A DNA stretch of 64,000 nucleotides from an uncultured Campylobacter sp. (GCF_963526985.1 NZ_CAURPW010000004.1:62001-126000), one strand, 5' to 3'; shown: positions 17,056 to 26,540, counted from the first letter of the stretch. Numbers and translations: made by a program. The notes: generated by a model from the letters alone, not told the origin.

Positions 17056-18034
17056 AGCCCTTTAACGCGACGAAATCTTTGTTTTTATTCGCACTTAAAA
17101 GCTCGATCCGGCTGACGCCCAGTTTGTGCAAAATTTGCGCGCCGATGCCGTAGTCCTTGACCTGTCCGCCACACTTTTCCTCGCCTTGCAAAAACACCGC
17201 AACGCCGCCGTTTTTGGATAGATACTCGAGCGACTCCAGCAGCTCGGCGAATTTATCGGAGCCAAGCAGCTCCACGTCGCTTGAAATTTGATGAAATTTG
17301 ACCGCGGTTTTGTCTTTTATCTCGCCAAAAACAAAGGCGTAGTGTCGTTCGCCTTTGTGATCTAGGATCTCGCATTTTAGGGCGTCAAAGCCCGCTATCT
17401 TAGCCGCGGTTTTTTCTTTTATCTCGATTAGGCTTTCGTGTTTTAGGCGGTACTGCACGAGCTCAGAGACCGAGACCATATTTAGCCCGAATTTCTCGCA
17501 AAACTCCTCTAGATCGGGTCTGCGAGCCATATTTCCGTCCTCTTTTACGATCTCGCAGATGACGGCTGCTTGCGTTAGGCCGGCAAGCTTGCATAGATCG
17601 ACAGAGCCTTCGGTGTGTCCGGTGCGGCTTAGCACGCCGCCTTTTTTAGCGATGAGCGGGAAAATATGCCCGGGGCGCACGAAATCCTGCGGCTTTGACA
17701 TCGGATCGGCTGCCAGGCGGATCGTGACGTCGCGTTCGTAGGCGCTCACGCCCGTGGTCGTGTTTTTGGCGTCTATGGTGACGGTAAACGCCGTCTCGTG
17801 GCAAGACGTGTTTTTATCCACCATTAAATTTAGCTCAAGCCTCTTTGCGATCTCCTCGTTTAGCGCAAGGCACAGCACGCCTTTTGCGTGAGTTATGGCG
17901 AAATTTACCTTTTGCGTATCGCTAAAGGTCGCCGCAAATACCAAATCTCCCTCATTTTCGCGATCCTCGTCGTCGACCATGACGACCATTTTGCCGTTTT
18001 TGATGTCATTTATGGCCTGCTCTACTCTATCCAT
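17024..18034 (-). CDS. ribBA: 3,4-dihydroxy-2-butanone 4-phosphate synthase with degenerate GTP cyclohydrolase II-like domain, 336 aa
   Basis: The N-terminal 200 residues are RibB: catalytic DDEDRENEGDL (residues 21-31) and RTGHTEGSVDLCKLAGL near residue 137. It makes the four-carbon precursor of riboflavin from ribulose 5-phosphate. The C-terminal part resembles GTP cyclohydrolase II (GIGAQILHKLGVSRIELL), but the three zinc-binding cysteines of RibA are absent. The cyclohydrolase activity is therefore probably lost, as in other epsilonproteobacterial RibBA proteins, and a separate RibA is expected elsewhere. AAGGAA precedes the ATG. The 3' end overlaps the kinase gene. Confidence 0.9.
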   Translation of the reverse strand: MDRVEQAINDIKNGKMVVMVDDEDRENEGDLVFAATFSDTQKVNFAITHAKGVLCLALNEEIAKRLELNLMVDKNTSCHETAFTVTIDAKNTTTGVSAYERDVTIRLAADPMSKPQDFVRPGHIFPLIAKKGGVLSRTGHTEGSVDLCKLAGLTQAAVICEIVKEDGNMARRPDLEEFCEKFGLNMVSVSELVQYRLKHESLIEIKEKTAAKIAGFDALKCEILDHKGERHYAFVFGEIKDKTAVKFHQISSDVELLGSDKFAELLESLEYLSKNGGVAVFLQGEEKCGGQVKDYGIGAQILHKLGVSRIELLSANKNKDFVALKGFGLDIAGYKE

Positions 18035-18063
18035 TGTTATTCCTTGTTTAAAATTTTAGGACA

Positions 18064-18069
18064 ATTATA
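18064..18069 (-). promoter_or_regulatory. -10 element of ribBA
   Basis: TGTATAATTG on the minus strand, about 30 bases upstream of the ribBA ATG. No FMN-riboswitch-like leader is possible in such a short 5' region. Confidence 0.5.
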
Positions 18070-18255
18070 CATTCTTAGTTTTAAAGAAGCGGTAAAAGCG
18101 AGGCTAAATTTAAATCCGCTCCAAACGATCCGCGCGGCGCTAAGTTAATCAAATTTAGCTTACGTAAAGCGGTTAATTTCGCGACTTTACTCAAGGCGAT
18201 TTTAGGCTATTTTTTGCGTCTTTTGGCTAAAATCTCGCTTTTTAAAGGAAATTTA

Positions 18256-18903
18256 TTGAGCTTAGTTTCTCTAGCCGCGATCATGCTGACGCATTTTATC
18301 GCTATTATCGTGCCGGGGCCAGACGTATTTTTGATACTTCGCGTATCGCTAGCGCACGGCTTTAGATATAGCTTTTATGCTTGTTTGGGAGTCTGCGCCG
18401 GCATAGTTTTATGGGTTTTTTTGACGGCGTTTGGGCTAAAGGCTCTTTTTGAGGCCGCGCCGTTTATCAGATACGCCTTAGCGCTGTTTAGCGTCTGTTG
18501 TCTGCTTTTTTTGAGCTTTTTACTATTTCGCTCCGCTCGTAGCGAAAAAGCAAACAAAGAGCAAATACAAAAAGAAAAAAATGTAAGCGCAAAGCATTTT
18601 TTTATCCTCGGGATGCTTACAAATATCTCAAATCCTAAGGCTATTTTGTATTTTGCTAGCATTTTTTCTAAATTTATCGACGAATCCGCGCCGATAAAAG
18701 ACGTTTTTTTGTTGATCTCCGCGATATCCGTCCAAAGCGTATTCGTTTTCGTGCTTTTGGGTCGGCTTTTTGCCGTAAAAAAGGCGCGCGAAGCGTTTTT
18801 GAGTCGCCAAAAGACGCTTGATAGCGTTTGCGCGACGATTTTTGCGCTTTTTGCGCTTGCTATAGCGTATGATTTCGTTATTCAAATCCTAAATAAAGGC
18901 TAA
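18256..18903 (+). CDS. LysE/RhtB-family amino-acid exporter, about 215 aa
   Basis: About six hydrophobic helices and the family signature near the N-terminus (FIAIIVPGPDVFLILRVSLAHG). The conserved NISNPKAILYF block is in the middle (bases about 18622-18654). It probably exports amino acids or related compounds across the inner membrane. I place the start at TTG 18256 because AAAGGAA lies eight bases before it; an ATG at 18214 would add 14 residues without a ribosome site. It is followed after two bases by a DedA gene. Confidence 0.85.
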   Translation: MSLVSLAAIMLTHFIAIIVPGPDVFLILRVSLAHGFRYSFYACLGVCAGIVLWVFLTAFGLKALFEAAPFIRYALALFSVCCLLFLSFLLFRSARSEKANKEQIQKEKNVSAKHFFILGMLTNISNPKAILYFASIFSKFIDESAPIKDVFLLISAISVQSVFVFVLLGRLFAVKKAREAFLSRQKTLDSVCATIFALFALAIAYDFVIQILNKG

Positions 18904-18905
18904 AT

Positions 18906-19532
18906 TTGCTTCATTCTATCATAGACACTATCGTCTCTTACGTGAGTCAGTGGGGGTATACGGGCATCTTTTTGATGATGTTTTTAGAGAGTTCGTTTTT
19001 TCCGTTTCCAAGCGAAGTGGCGATGATACCGGCGGGCTATCTCGCGCACGAAGGAAAGATGAATCTATTTGCCGCTTGGGCCGTCGGAACGGCAGGCAGT
19101 CTCGCAGGAGCGGCGTTTAACTACTATCTGTGTTACTTTTTCGGGCGGGAGCTCGCGCTAAAATACGGCAAATACGTCGGTATTACTGAGGAGAAAATGC
19201 GCAAATTCGAGGCGTTTTTTAACAAGCACGGCGAGATTTCGACCTTTAACTGCCGCCTGATCCCTGGCATCCGCCAGTACATCAGCCTGCCGGCGGGTCT
19301 TGCGCGTATGAATATCTTTAAATTTTGCCTCTATACGGCTTTGGGCGCGGGCATCTGGGTCGCCGTACTGCTTGCGGTGGGCTGGTATCTAGGTAAAAAC
19401 TACGACAAAGATACCTTTAGCCACATCGTGATCGCTCTACTAGTCGCAGTCGGCCTGCTCACCGCGATTTATATCTTTTACGTAAAACGCCAAAGTAAAA
19501 AATCAAAAAACGGCACAAAAGAGCCAGAATAA
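18906..19532 (+). CDS. DedA-family membrane protein, 208 aa
   Basis: Starts at TTG 18906, immediately after the LysE-type gene stop. Typical DedA/SNARE-associated features: LESSFFPFPSEVAMIPAGYLA near residues 27-47, the re-entrant region FFNKHGEISTFNCRLIPGIRQY and a PAGLARMN block, with four or more hydrophobic segments and a basic C-terminal tail. Family members are proposed lipid carrier (undecaprenyl phosphate) flippases needed for envelope integrity. Close linkage suggests co-transcription with the exporter. Confidence 0.9.
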   Translation: MLHSIIDTIVSYVSQWGYTGIFLMMFLESSFFPFPSEVAMIPAGYLAHEGKMNLFAAWAVGTAGSLAGAAFNYYLCYFFGRELALKYGKYVGITEEKMRKFEAFFNKHGEISTFNCRLIPGIRQYISLPAGLARMNIFKFCLYTALGAGIWVAVLLAVGWYLGKNYDKDTFSHIVIALLVAVGLLTAIYIFYVKRQSKKSKNGTKEPE

Positions 19533-19760
19533 ACCGCCTCTAAACTAACCGCTAAAGGAAATTTAAAATTCGGCTACTTAGCTGGTTTATTTTGCTAAAT
19601 TTTACCGTGCAAAAAATATAGAAAGTTTTTGCCTTAACTTTTAGGCGCAAATAAATTTCCACCGATAATCAAAAGCGGCGAAGCGGCTTTGAGTCTGCCT
19701 AAAATTATAAAAATTTCGGCTTTTAATCAAAATCCGTATAAAATAAAATTTGATTTACGC

Positions 19761-20420
19761 TTAGACTTTACGCCTTAAGGCGATAAATTTAAGCGCCTTT
19801 AAACCCTCGCGAGCAAGGTTAAAAAATGAAAATTCGGCTCTTTTTTCGCCTTTGCTTTTCAAATAATACCCGCGCAAATCAAGCGCCAAAAGCGCGATAA
19901 GAGACGGAAACATATAGATATTTATGGCGATAAGTACAATGCGAAGCGTAACGGTGTCTTGTAAAATAGCTTGTAAATTTAGGCTATTTTCAATACTGAC
20001 GTAATAAACGCCGATCACTGCAAAAAGCGCGGCGATGCGTAAAATTTTAGATACGATTTCGTTGCCGAGTTTTGAGATATTTTCACTAACGGCTAGCGAT
20101 AAAAATAGCCAGCAAAGTATCCAAATAAGCGCAAAAACCACGTCTAAAAATAAATTTTCATCGTAACGCTCGCGTACGACTATAGCAAAAGCGGGCGAAA
20201 AAATCAGGCTCAAAACGAACCAAAAAAGCGAGCGAAACGCAAGCAGGACAAAGCACGCGTAGACAAAAGCGCTAGAGGCAAGCAAAAGCCACTCGACCCT
20301 AAAAACGAGTGCGAGCACATAAATGCCGACGCAAAGCACAAATAGGCCGCAAAAGAGCGAATAATAGCCCTCAAGCAGCCTCGTAGCCTTTAAATTTATA
20401 TTTTCAAAAAAATTTAGCAC
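19761..20420 (-). CDS. Hypothetical inner-membrane protein, 219 aa
   Basis: I do not recognise the family. About six hydrophobic segments alternate with short loops (for example LFCGLFVLCVGIYVLALVF and LFLDVVFALIWILCWLFLSLAV), ending in a basic cytoplasmic tail (EGLKALKFIALRRKV). No cytochrome or enzyme motif was seen. It is the last gene of the long minus-strand operon, seven bases after mog. Confidence 0.75.
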   Translation of the reverse strand: MLNFFENINLKATRLLEGYYSLFCGLFVLCVGIYVLALVFRVEWLLLASSAFVYACFVLLAFRSLFWFVLSLIFSPAFAIVVRERYDENLFLDVVFALIWILCWLFLSLAVSENISKLGNEIVSKILRIAALFAVIGVYYVSIENSLNLQAILQDTVTLRIVLIAINIYMFPSLIALLALDLRGYYLKSKGEKRAEFSFFNLAREGLKALKFIALRRKV

Positions 20421-20427
20421 GCGTGGG

Positions 20428-20967
20428 TTATGAAATTTTCTTTTGTTTGGGGCGAAAGACCTTCATCACACTCTCATCCGTCTCGATGAATGCACCTCCG
20501 ATAAGATCTATACAGTAAGGAATCGCCGGAAATACGGGCTCTAGGCACTCTCTGATCGCCTTTGGCTGGCCTGGTAAATTTACGATGAGCGCATGCCCTC
20601 TGATGCCAGCCGTTTGGCGCGATAGGATCGCGGTAGGGACGTATTTTAGGCTAGCTGTTCTCATTAGCTCGCCAAAGCCGGGCATCATCTTTTCGCATAC
20701 GGCCTCGGTTGCCTCAGGCGTCACGTCGCGAGGAGCCGGTCCCGTGCCGCCCGTAGTTAGCACTAGATCGCAGCCTTGCACGTCTATCATGTGTTTTAGG
20801 CGCTCTTTTATAAGCTCGATCTCATCCGGGATCACCTCGTAAAAATACTCGCGCTCGCTCGTTATCCAGCCGTCTAAAACCTCTTTTATCGCCGCGCCAG
20901 ATAGATCGTCGTACTTGCCCTCGCTAGCGCGATCACTCAGCGTCAATATGCCAATTTTTGCTTTCAT
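20428..20967 (-). CDS. mog: Molybdopterin adenylyltransferase (MogA/MoaB type), 179 aa
   Basis: The N-terminus IGILTLSDRASEGKYDDLSG and the central LVLTTGGTGPAPRDVTPEAT are the MPT-binding fingerprints of MogA. The C-terminal LIVNLPGQPKAIRECL is also conserved. It activates molybdopterin by adenylylation before molybdenum insertion, in the cytosol, and is thus functionally linked to molybdoenzymes such as the TorA-type enzyme at 8584. It lies 15 bases after the FtsH-like gene, with a good AAGGAG site. Confidence 0.92.
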   Translation of the reverse strand: MKAKIGILTLSDRASEGKYDDLSGAAIKEVLDGWITSEREYFYEVIPDEIELIKERLKHMIDVQGCDLVLTTGGTGPAPRDVTPEATEAVCEKMMPGFGELMRTASLKYVPTAILSRQTAGIRGHALIVNLPGQPKAIRECLEPVFPAIPYCIDLIGGAFIETDESVMKVFRPKQKKIS

Positions 20968-20982
20968 TTTTTCTCCTTAAAT

Positions 20983-22650
20983 TTAGTTGTAATAATCTTT
21001 GATAATTTTGCCTAGCGCGTCTTTGTCGATACTCTCAAAAATCTCGATATGCTCGCTGATGCGCTCTAGCTGCGTTTTCATACCGGCTAAAAACGCTCCG
21101 ACTTCGGCATATGCCTCTTGCAGTAGCTCCTCGGCATCTGCAGCATTTGGTATCAAAGCGCGCCCCATACCGTACTCAAAGACCATATTTTGCGCTATTT
21201 CGCGAGCTTTTTGGATGTCGGCGCCCGAGTTTGAAAAGGTATCGTCTTTGATCATCTTTAGCGCGCTCATACCCGCCAAACAGACCTTGATGCGAGCAAA
21301 CATCTGCGAGCGCGACTCTATCTCTCGCTCGGGACGCATAAACTGCTCCTCGACGAGCGAAATTTTTTCAAATTCTATCCCGAACCAATACGCCGCCAAC
21401 GCTTTTGCGCCCTGATAGAGCGCTTGGATGCGCTTTTCCTCGTCGTTGTAGCTTAAAATCCTCTTTTTACCGAGCAAGACTTTGTTTAAAACGCTTTCAA
21501 AATCGCTAAACTCTATCATCTCGCCGCCGCGTCTTAGCGCGTTTATCGCGGCTTCATTTACCAGCGTAGAAAGCGCCGCCCCGCTAAAACCCACGCTAAT
21601 ACGCGCCACATCCTGCGCATCTACGCTCGTGTTTTTGTCTTTTAGATAGGATTTTAAAATCTCGGCCCTATCGCTAAAATCAGGCATCGAAAGAAAAATA
21701 CGTCTATCAAATCGCCCCGAGCGCAGCAACGCCTCGTCTATCATCTCGATGCGATTAGTCGCGGCGATAACTATGACGCCCGAGTTATCCTCAAAGCCGT
21801 CCATCTCGGTCAGTAGCTGATTTAGCGTAGCCTCGCGCTCGTCGTTTCGGTTACCGCCGCGCACCTTGCCCACGGCGTCGATCTCGTCGATAAAGATGAT
21901 GGATGGAGCATACGCTTTAGCCTTTAAAAACAGCTCATGCACGCGTTTTGCGCCCATACCGACGTAAATTTGAACAAAACTCGCGCCGCTTTGGTAAAAA
22001 AACGGCACTCCAGCCTCGCCCGCGACGGCCTTTGCCACTAGCGTCTTGCCCACTCCGGGAGGCCCTATCATCAGCACGCCTTTTGGCATTTTGATGCCGA
22101 ATTTTTTATATTTTACGGGATCTTTGAGAAAATCCACTATTTCGCTTAGCTCAAATTTGACGTCTTTTATACCGGCCACGTCGCTAAATTTGACGTTTGA
22201 GATGGCAGGCTGCACGGAGCTAGCCGAGATATTTTCATACTCATAGACGTTTGCTTTTTGATTTTCGTTTTGAGCGGCGAGCTTTTTCTTTTTAAATCTC
22301 GCATAAACCGCAAGCCCCGCAAAACAGATAACAAGTAGCGCTAAAACGGCCAAAATTTCATCCAGCACGGGCGTGTCTTTTTTTATATCTACTGGCGCTT
22401 TTTGTATGAGTTTTCGCACGTCTACGCCGTCTTTTACGATGAGGTATTTACGCCCTCCCTTGGTCGTTAGCTCGATCTGGCCGCCGTCTATCGTCGCGCT
22501 CTCGATCATACCGCCCTCTAGTAGCTTTTCGTAGCTTTCGTACATTATATTTTTGGGTTGGCTTCTACCGACGGCGATAGCTAACAAGATCGCTAAAAGT
22601 ACTGTTAGGATGAGGATTATCTTTTGTTTATTTAGCTTAAATTTGCGCAT
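20983..22650 (-). CDS. FtsH-like membrane AAA+ protein lacking the zinc-protease motif, 555 aa
   Basis: FtsH architecture: TM1 (residues 10-27), a small periplasmic domain, TM2 (about 98-116), and an AAA+ module with Walker A GPPGVGKT (196-203), Walker B IIFIDEIDA (251-259) and the second-region-of-homology ALLRSGRFDRR. Where FtsH has AYHEAGHALV, this protein has ALYQGAKALA (residues 410-419): both zinc His residues and the catalytic Glu are replaced. The later SGADIQKAREIAQNMVFEYGMG still aligns with the FtsH region carrying the third zinc ligand (Asp). It is therefore probably an unfoldase or scaffold, not a protease. The canonical ftsH should lie elsewhere. It overlaps mtaB by 14 bases. 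Confidence 0.88.
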   Translation of the reverse strand: MRKFKLNKQKIILILTVLLAILLAIAVGRSQPKNIMYESYEKLLEGGMIESATIDGGQIELTTKGGRKYLIVKDGVDVRKLIQKAPVDIKKDTPVLDEILAVLALLVICFAGLAVYARFKKKKLAAQNENQKANVYEYENISASSVQPAISNVKFSDVAGIKDVKFELSEIVDFLKDPVKYKKFGIKMPKGVLMIGPPGVGKTLVAKAVAGEAGVPFFYQSGASFVQIYVGMGAKRVHELFLKAKAYAPSIIFIDEIDAVGKVRGGNRNDEREATLNQLLTEMDGFEDNSGVIVIAATNRIEMIDEALLRSGRFDRRIFLSMPDFSDRAEILKSYLKDKNTSVDAQDVARISVGFSGAALSTLVNEAAINALRRGGEMIEFSDFESVLNKVLLGKKRILSYNDEEKRIQALYQGAKALAAYWFGIEFEKISLVEEQFMRPEREIESRSQMFARIKVCLAGMSALKMIKDDTFSNSGADIQKAREIAQNMVFEYGMGRALIPNAADAEELLQEAYAEVGAFLAGMKTQLERISEHIEIFESIDKDALGKIIKDYYN

Positions 22651-23926
22651 AATCTCCCTCGCTTTTTACTTCAAATTTATCTATGACCGCCCACTCTTTT
22701 AAAATTTGCTTATCCGTTTTGATTTTTACTTTGTTGTAAAATTGATCAAAGCCTTCGTAAAATTCGCCGTTTAGCTGCTCAACGAGTACGTTTAGGCTCC
22801 CGCCTTTTTTGGCGTGCTCTTGCCTAAATTTAAAATTATTTTCCGCTACGATTTGCTTTAAAATTTTAAGCCTAGCCTTCGCCACGTCGCCGCTAACGTT
22901 CGTTTTCATATCCGCCGAGTGCGTTCCGGTTCTCGGCGAATACGCAAAGCAGTGCAGATGCGTGAGCGGAAATTTTTTAAAATTTACCAGCGCCTCGCTC
23001 CAGATTTCCTCGCTCTCGCCGGGATGCCCCACGATGTAGTCGGTTCCTAGCGCAAAGCCCATTTCGCTAAGCTGTAAAAACAGCTCCAAATCCCTAAAGG
23101 CCTGGTTTCGCCGTCTCATGATGCGCAGCATCGCCTCGCTCGTATGCTGAAGCGCGATGTGTAGATGCCGCTCTAGCCAGCTCTCTTTTAAAATCTCGCG
23201 AAAGCTCTCGTCTATCTGGCTAGGCTCTATACTGCCTAGCCTTATGCGCTTTATGCCGCCTATTTTACCGAGCCTGCCTAGCAGTCGCCCTAGGCTTGAA
23301 CCCGTATCCTTGCCGTAGCTGCCGATGTTTGTACCCGTTAGCACCAGCTCGTTATAGCCGTTGTAGGCTAAAATTTTAGCCTCGCGCAAGATCGCTTCCT
23401 CGTCCATGCTGCGCGCTTTGCCGCGGACGGCGGGGATGATGCAGTAACTGCAGGCAAAGTCGCAGCCCTCTTGGATCTTGATAAAGGCTTTGGTGTGATT
23501 TTCGTAGTTCGTTACGATATTTTTGTCGATACTTTTTAAATTTCCCAGCTCGAAAAACGGATCTTGCGACTTTAGCAGCGCGTTTATATCCTCTTTTTTA
23601 CTCGCGCCTATTACGCCGAAAACCGCGCTTTTGTTAAACAGCTCCTTGCCCTTACTCACAGCGCCACATCCCGTTAGTATCACTCTAGCGCCGCGTTTTT
23701 TTATGCCGTTTATGTAGCTGCGCGCGCCGCTATCTGCGGAGTTTGTGACCGTGCAGGAGTTTACCACTACGATGTCGGCTTCGTTTTCGTCGCTAACGAT
23801 ATCGTAGTCTTTGACGTAGCTTTTCATCAGCTCGGTGTCGTAGATGTTCGTGCGGCAGCCGAAGGTTTTAAAATACACCTTCTCTCGGCGCGGCTCTTGC
23901 GGGGTCAAATTTGAGTTTGATTTCAT
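22637..23926 (-). CDS. mtaB: tRNA t6A37 methylthiotransferase MtaB, 429 aa
   Basis: Radical-SAM methylthiotransferase that converts t6A37 to ms2t6A37 in tRNA. An N-terminal UPF0004 domain (KVYFKTFGCRTNIYDTELM; VVNSCTVTNSAD; TGCGAVSKG) supplies three cysteines for one cluster. The radical-SAM motif CDFACSYC lies near residue 155. The C-terminal TRAM-like segment is short. The CTVTNSAD signature favours MtaB over MiaB or RimO. It overlaps mscS by four bases. Confidence 0.92.
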   Translation of the reverse strand: MKSNSNLTPQEPRREKVYFKTFGCRTNIYDTELMKSYVKDYDIVSDENEADIVVVNSCTVTNSADSGARSYINGIKKRGARVILTGCGAVSKGKELFNKSAVFGVIGASKKEDINALLKSQDPFFELGNLKSIDKNIVTNYENHTKAFIKIQEGCDFACSYCIIPAVRGKARSMDEEAILREAKILAYNGYNELVLTGTNIGSYGKDTGSSLGRLLGRLGKIGGIKRIRLGSIEPSQIDESFREILKESWLERHLHIALQHTSEAMLRIMRRRNQAFRDLELFLQLSEMGFALGTDYIVGHPGESEEIWSEALVNFKKFPLTHLHCFAYSPRTGTHSADMKTNVSGDVAKARLKILKQIVAENNFKFRQEHAKKGGSLNVLVEQLNGEFYEGFDQFYNKVKIKTDKQILKEWAVIDKFEVKSEGDYAQI

Positions 23927-25506
23927 ATTTCCTCGCCGCCTTCGCCTATCGGCTTTGACTCGCCTGCTTTTACCCGTCTATCCATGTAAACGGTCTGCGT
24001 AGGATAGGCGATCACGATGTCGTCGTGGCTAGCTATAGCCTCCATGATCTCCGCGCTTATCGTGCTTCGCAAAGATAGCGTGGCGAAGGTGTTTGCCATA
24101 TACCAGACCGAAATTTTCACGCCGTAAGGCTCGATAAAGGTAAATACGCGCGGCTCGACGTTTGGATTTTTGATACTGTATTGATTTCGCAGCTTGCTCA
24201 TTTGTTTTTTGGCGATCTCGGTGTAGCCTTTTGAGTACTTTCGCGCGATATCTTTGATGATGTGAGCGGCCTTTTTGTGATTTGACTCAAAACTAAAAAC
24301 TACGTCTATACCGTCCCATACGGTCTTCATACTGTGGTGCGAGTAGTTTGCGATTAGATCGGTGAAGATATAGTTATTGGGTACGAATATAATTCGCCCC
24401 GCCCTGCGGTTTGAGTTTACGGTTACGATCGTAACGTCCTCGTAAATAGTCATCCTAAGCAGCGAGATATCGATGATATCGCCCACGACGTCCTCTCCGT
24501 CTTTGCGCACCTTTATGCGGTCGCCGACGTGAAAACTACCGCCAAAAACGATGACCGTCCAGCCAAGCATACTCATAAACATATCTTTCATCGCAATCGC
24601 GATACCCGCAGACGCAAAGCCTAGCACCGTGACTAGATAGGTTACGTTTTCTATATAGGCAAAAAGTAAAATCACGACTATTAGCGTGATATTTACGAGA
24701 TTTATAAATTTATTCGCCGTGTAGAGGCGCTCGTTATCCGTGATCGTTTTTTTAATGATAAATTTAAACAAAAACGAAAGCGCAACCGAGGCGATTATAA
24801 AAATAACGATGTCAAGCGCCTTTTTCATCTGCGCTTTTATATCCTCGCTCGTGCGGTTTATCGCCTCGTTTACTCGCTTTTCGTACACGCCGTAAGTAGT
24901 CTTTGCGATATCGGCCGCCGCATTAAATTCGGTAAGCTCCTGCCTGGTCTCGTTTAGCTCGTCTAAAAACTGCGCTTCGTCGCTTAGCTTTACGATTTGA
25001 GATAAAATTCGCTCTTTTTTGCCAAGCTCGTCCGCGGTTTTAGAAAGCCCTTCCAAACGGTTTTTGTATTCGTCTTTTTCGCTTTTAAGCTGTTTGATGT
25101 ATGAAAAACCGGAGATTACCGCGACGGGATTGGTTATCTTTTGTAAAATTTCAATCTCGGGAGCCGTTATCATGCTAGAAAACGGAGCTTTTTGAAACTC
25201 TTTTAAAAGCTCGATCTGCTCTTTTAGCGTGCTTTGCTTTTTTTGCAGCTCGAGCACTTTTTCCGTATTTTTGGCCTGCTTTTTTATCGCGGCTTCCGTT
25301 TCTTCTAGCTCCGCACTTAGTTTTTGATAGGTGTTGTAGTTTGAGTAGCGAGTAGCCCAAACGTTATCGGATAGCTTGGACTCTATGGTATCTAGCGAGC
25401 TTTTTAGCTCGGCTAGTTGAGCGTCTTTTGCGCCGTAGTCGTCAGGGATATCGTCTACCGCCCAAACCGCCGCCGCGACGATTAAAATAAATAAAATTTT
25501 TCTCAT
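23923..25506 (-). CDS. MscS-family mechanosensitive channel, 527 aa
   Basis: An N-terminal signal peptide (MRKILFILIVAAAVWAVDD) is followed by a long coiled-coil periplasmic region (residues about 25-220). Several TM helices come next, and the pore-lining TM3 is in the Gly/Ala-rich ASAGIAIAMKDMFMSMLGW. The MscS beta domain follows (FHVGDRIKVR; VGDIIDISLLRMTIYED; VPNNYIFTDLIANYS). It should release osmolytes on hypo-osmotic shock. Start and stop both overlap the neighbouring genes by four bases, so it is firmly within the operon. Confidence 0.92.
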   Translation of the reverse strand: MRKILFILIVAAAVWAVDDIPDDYGAKDAQLAELKSSLDTIESKLSDNVWATRYSNYNTYQKLSAELEETEAAIKKQAKNTEKVLELQKKQSTLKEQIELLKEFQKAPFSSMITAPEIEILQKITNPVAVISGFSYIKQLKSEKDEYKNRLEGLSKTADELGKKERILSQIVKLSDEAQFLDELNETRQELTEFNAAADIAKTTYGVYEKRVNEAINRTSEDIKAQMKKALDIVIFIIASVALSFLFKFIIKKTITDNERLYTANKFINLVNITLIVVILLFAYIENVTYLVTVLGFASAGIAIAMKDMFMSMLGWTVIVFGGSFHVGDRIKVRKDGEDVVGDIIDISLLRMTIYEDVTIVTVNSNRRAGRIIFVPNNYIFTDLIANYSHHSMKTVWDGIDVVFSFESNHKKAAHIIKDIARKYSKGYTEIAKKQMSKLRNQYSIKNPNVEPRVFTFIEPYGVKISVWYMANTFATLSLRSTISAEIMEAIASHDDIVIAYPTQTVYMDRRVKAGESKPIGEGGEEI

Positions 25507-26540
25507 TCAAACTCTCTTAAAACGTCCATCGCGAGCTCGCGCGGCACGTCTTTTCGTATCTCGTATGCGCCGATACCTCGCGGCAGGATAAATTTGATCG
25601 CTGAGTTTTCCGCCTTTTTATCAAGGAAAAACGCCTCGTAAAAGCCGCTTGCATTTGGCACCTTGTAGCTTATCGGCAGGTTAAATTTAACTAAAAGCTC
25701 CGCCACGCGCGCCTTTTGCTCCTCGCTCATGAGGCCTAGCTTCACCGCTAGCGCGTTAGCCATATTCATACCGATCGCAACCGCCTCGCCGTGTAGATAT
25801 TTTTTATAGTTCGTTTCATTTTCTATCACATGAGCGAAGGTGTGTCCGTAGTTTAGCACCGCACGCACGCCTTTTTCGCGCTCGTCGGCCTCCACGGCGG
25901 CGGCTTTTATCTGCACGCAGCGGTAGATCAAATTTTGCAAATTTGCTTCATCCGTCAAATTTGCGCTCCCCATCCACGAAAATAGATTTTCGTCAAAGGT
26001 TACCGCCATCTTTACAGCCTCTGCAAGGCCTGCCGCAAATTCGCGCTTTTCAAGCGTCTTTAAAAATCCGGTTTCGCAGTAAACGGCGCTAGGTTGATAA
26101 AACGAGCCGATTAGATTTTTGCCGAATTTGTTATTTACTCCCGTTTTTCCGCCTACGCTAGCATCCACTTGCGCTAGCAGAGTAGTCGGGATGTTTATAA
26201 ATTTGATCCCGCGCTCAAAAATGCTCGCTGCAAAGCCCGCCATATCGCTCACCACTCCGCCGCCAAGCGCGATGATCAAGCTACTGCGGTCAAGACGACT
26301 AACGAAAAGCTGCTCTAAAATCGCCTCGATAGTTTGCATATTTTTATACTCTTCGCCGTCTGGGACGCTGATGATGAATTTTTGCGGACAATCTATGCGC
26401 GAGAGTAAATTTTGCAGATAAAGCCCGCCTACCTTTGCGTTGGTCACGATTGCGACTTTAGCGTCAAATTTAAGCTTGTTTAGCTCGTTTATATAGACGC
26501 CGTAACCGGGTTTGCCGTCAAATTTTATATCTATTTTCAT
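25503..26540 (-). CDS. aroB: 3-dehydroquinate synthase, about 345 aa
   Basis: Second step of the shikimate pathway: DAHP to 3-dehydroquinate, with NAD and zinc. NAD-binding GGGVVSDMAGFAAS, IPTTLLAQVDASVGGKTGVN, and the metal ligands in NYGHTFAHVIE and HGEAVAIGM are all present. I set the start at ATG 26540 (MKIDIKFDGKPGYG), which has GGAG eight bases upstream; an upstream in-frame ATG at 26567 would add nine residues. It is in the same gene order as in C. jejuni, next to mscS and the COG3400-type gene. Confidence 0.93.
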   Translation of the reverse strand: MKIDIKFDGKPGYGVYINELNKLKFDAKVAIVTNAKVGGLYLQNLLSRIDCPQKFIISVPDGEEYKNMQTIEAILEQLFVSRLDRSSLIIALGGGVVSDMAGFAASIFERGIKFINIPTTLLAQVDASVGGKTGVNNKFGKNLIGSFYQPSAVYCETGFLKTLEKREFAAGLAEAVKMAVTFDENLFSWMGSANLTDEANLQNLIYRCVQIKAAAVEADEREKGVRAVLNYGHTFAHVIENETNYKKYLHGEAVAIGMNMANALAVKLGLMSEEQKARVAELLVKFNLPISYKVPNASGFYEAFFLDKKAENSAIKFILPRGIGAYEIRKDVPRELAMDVLREFE

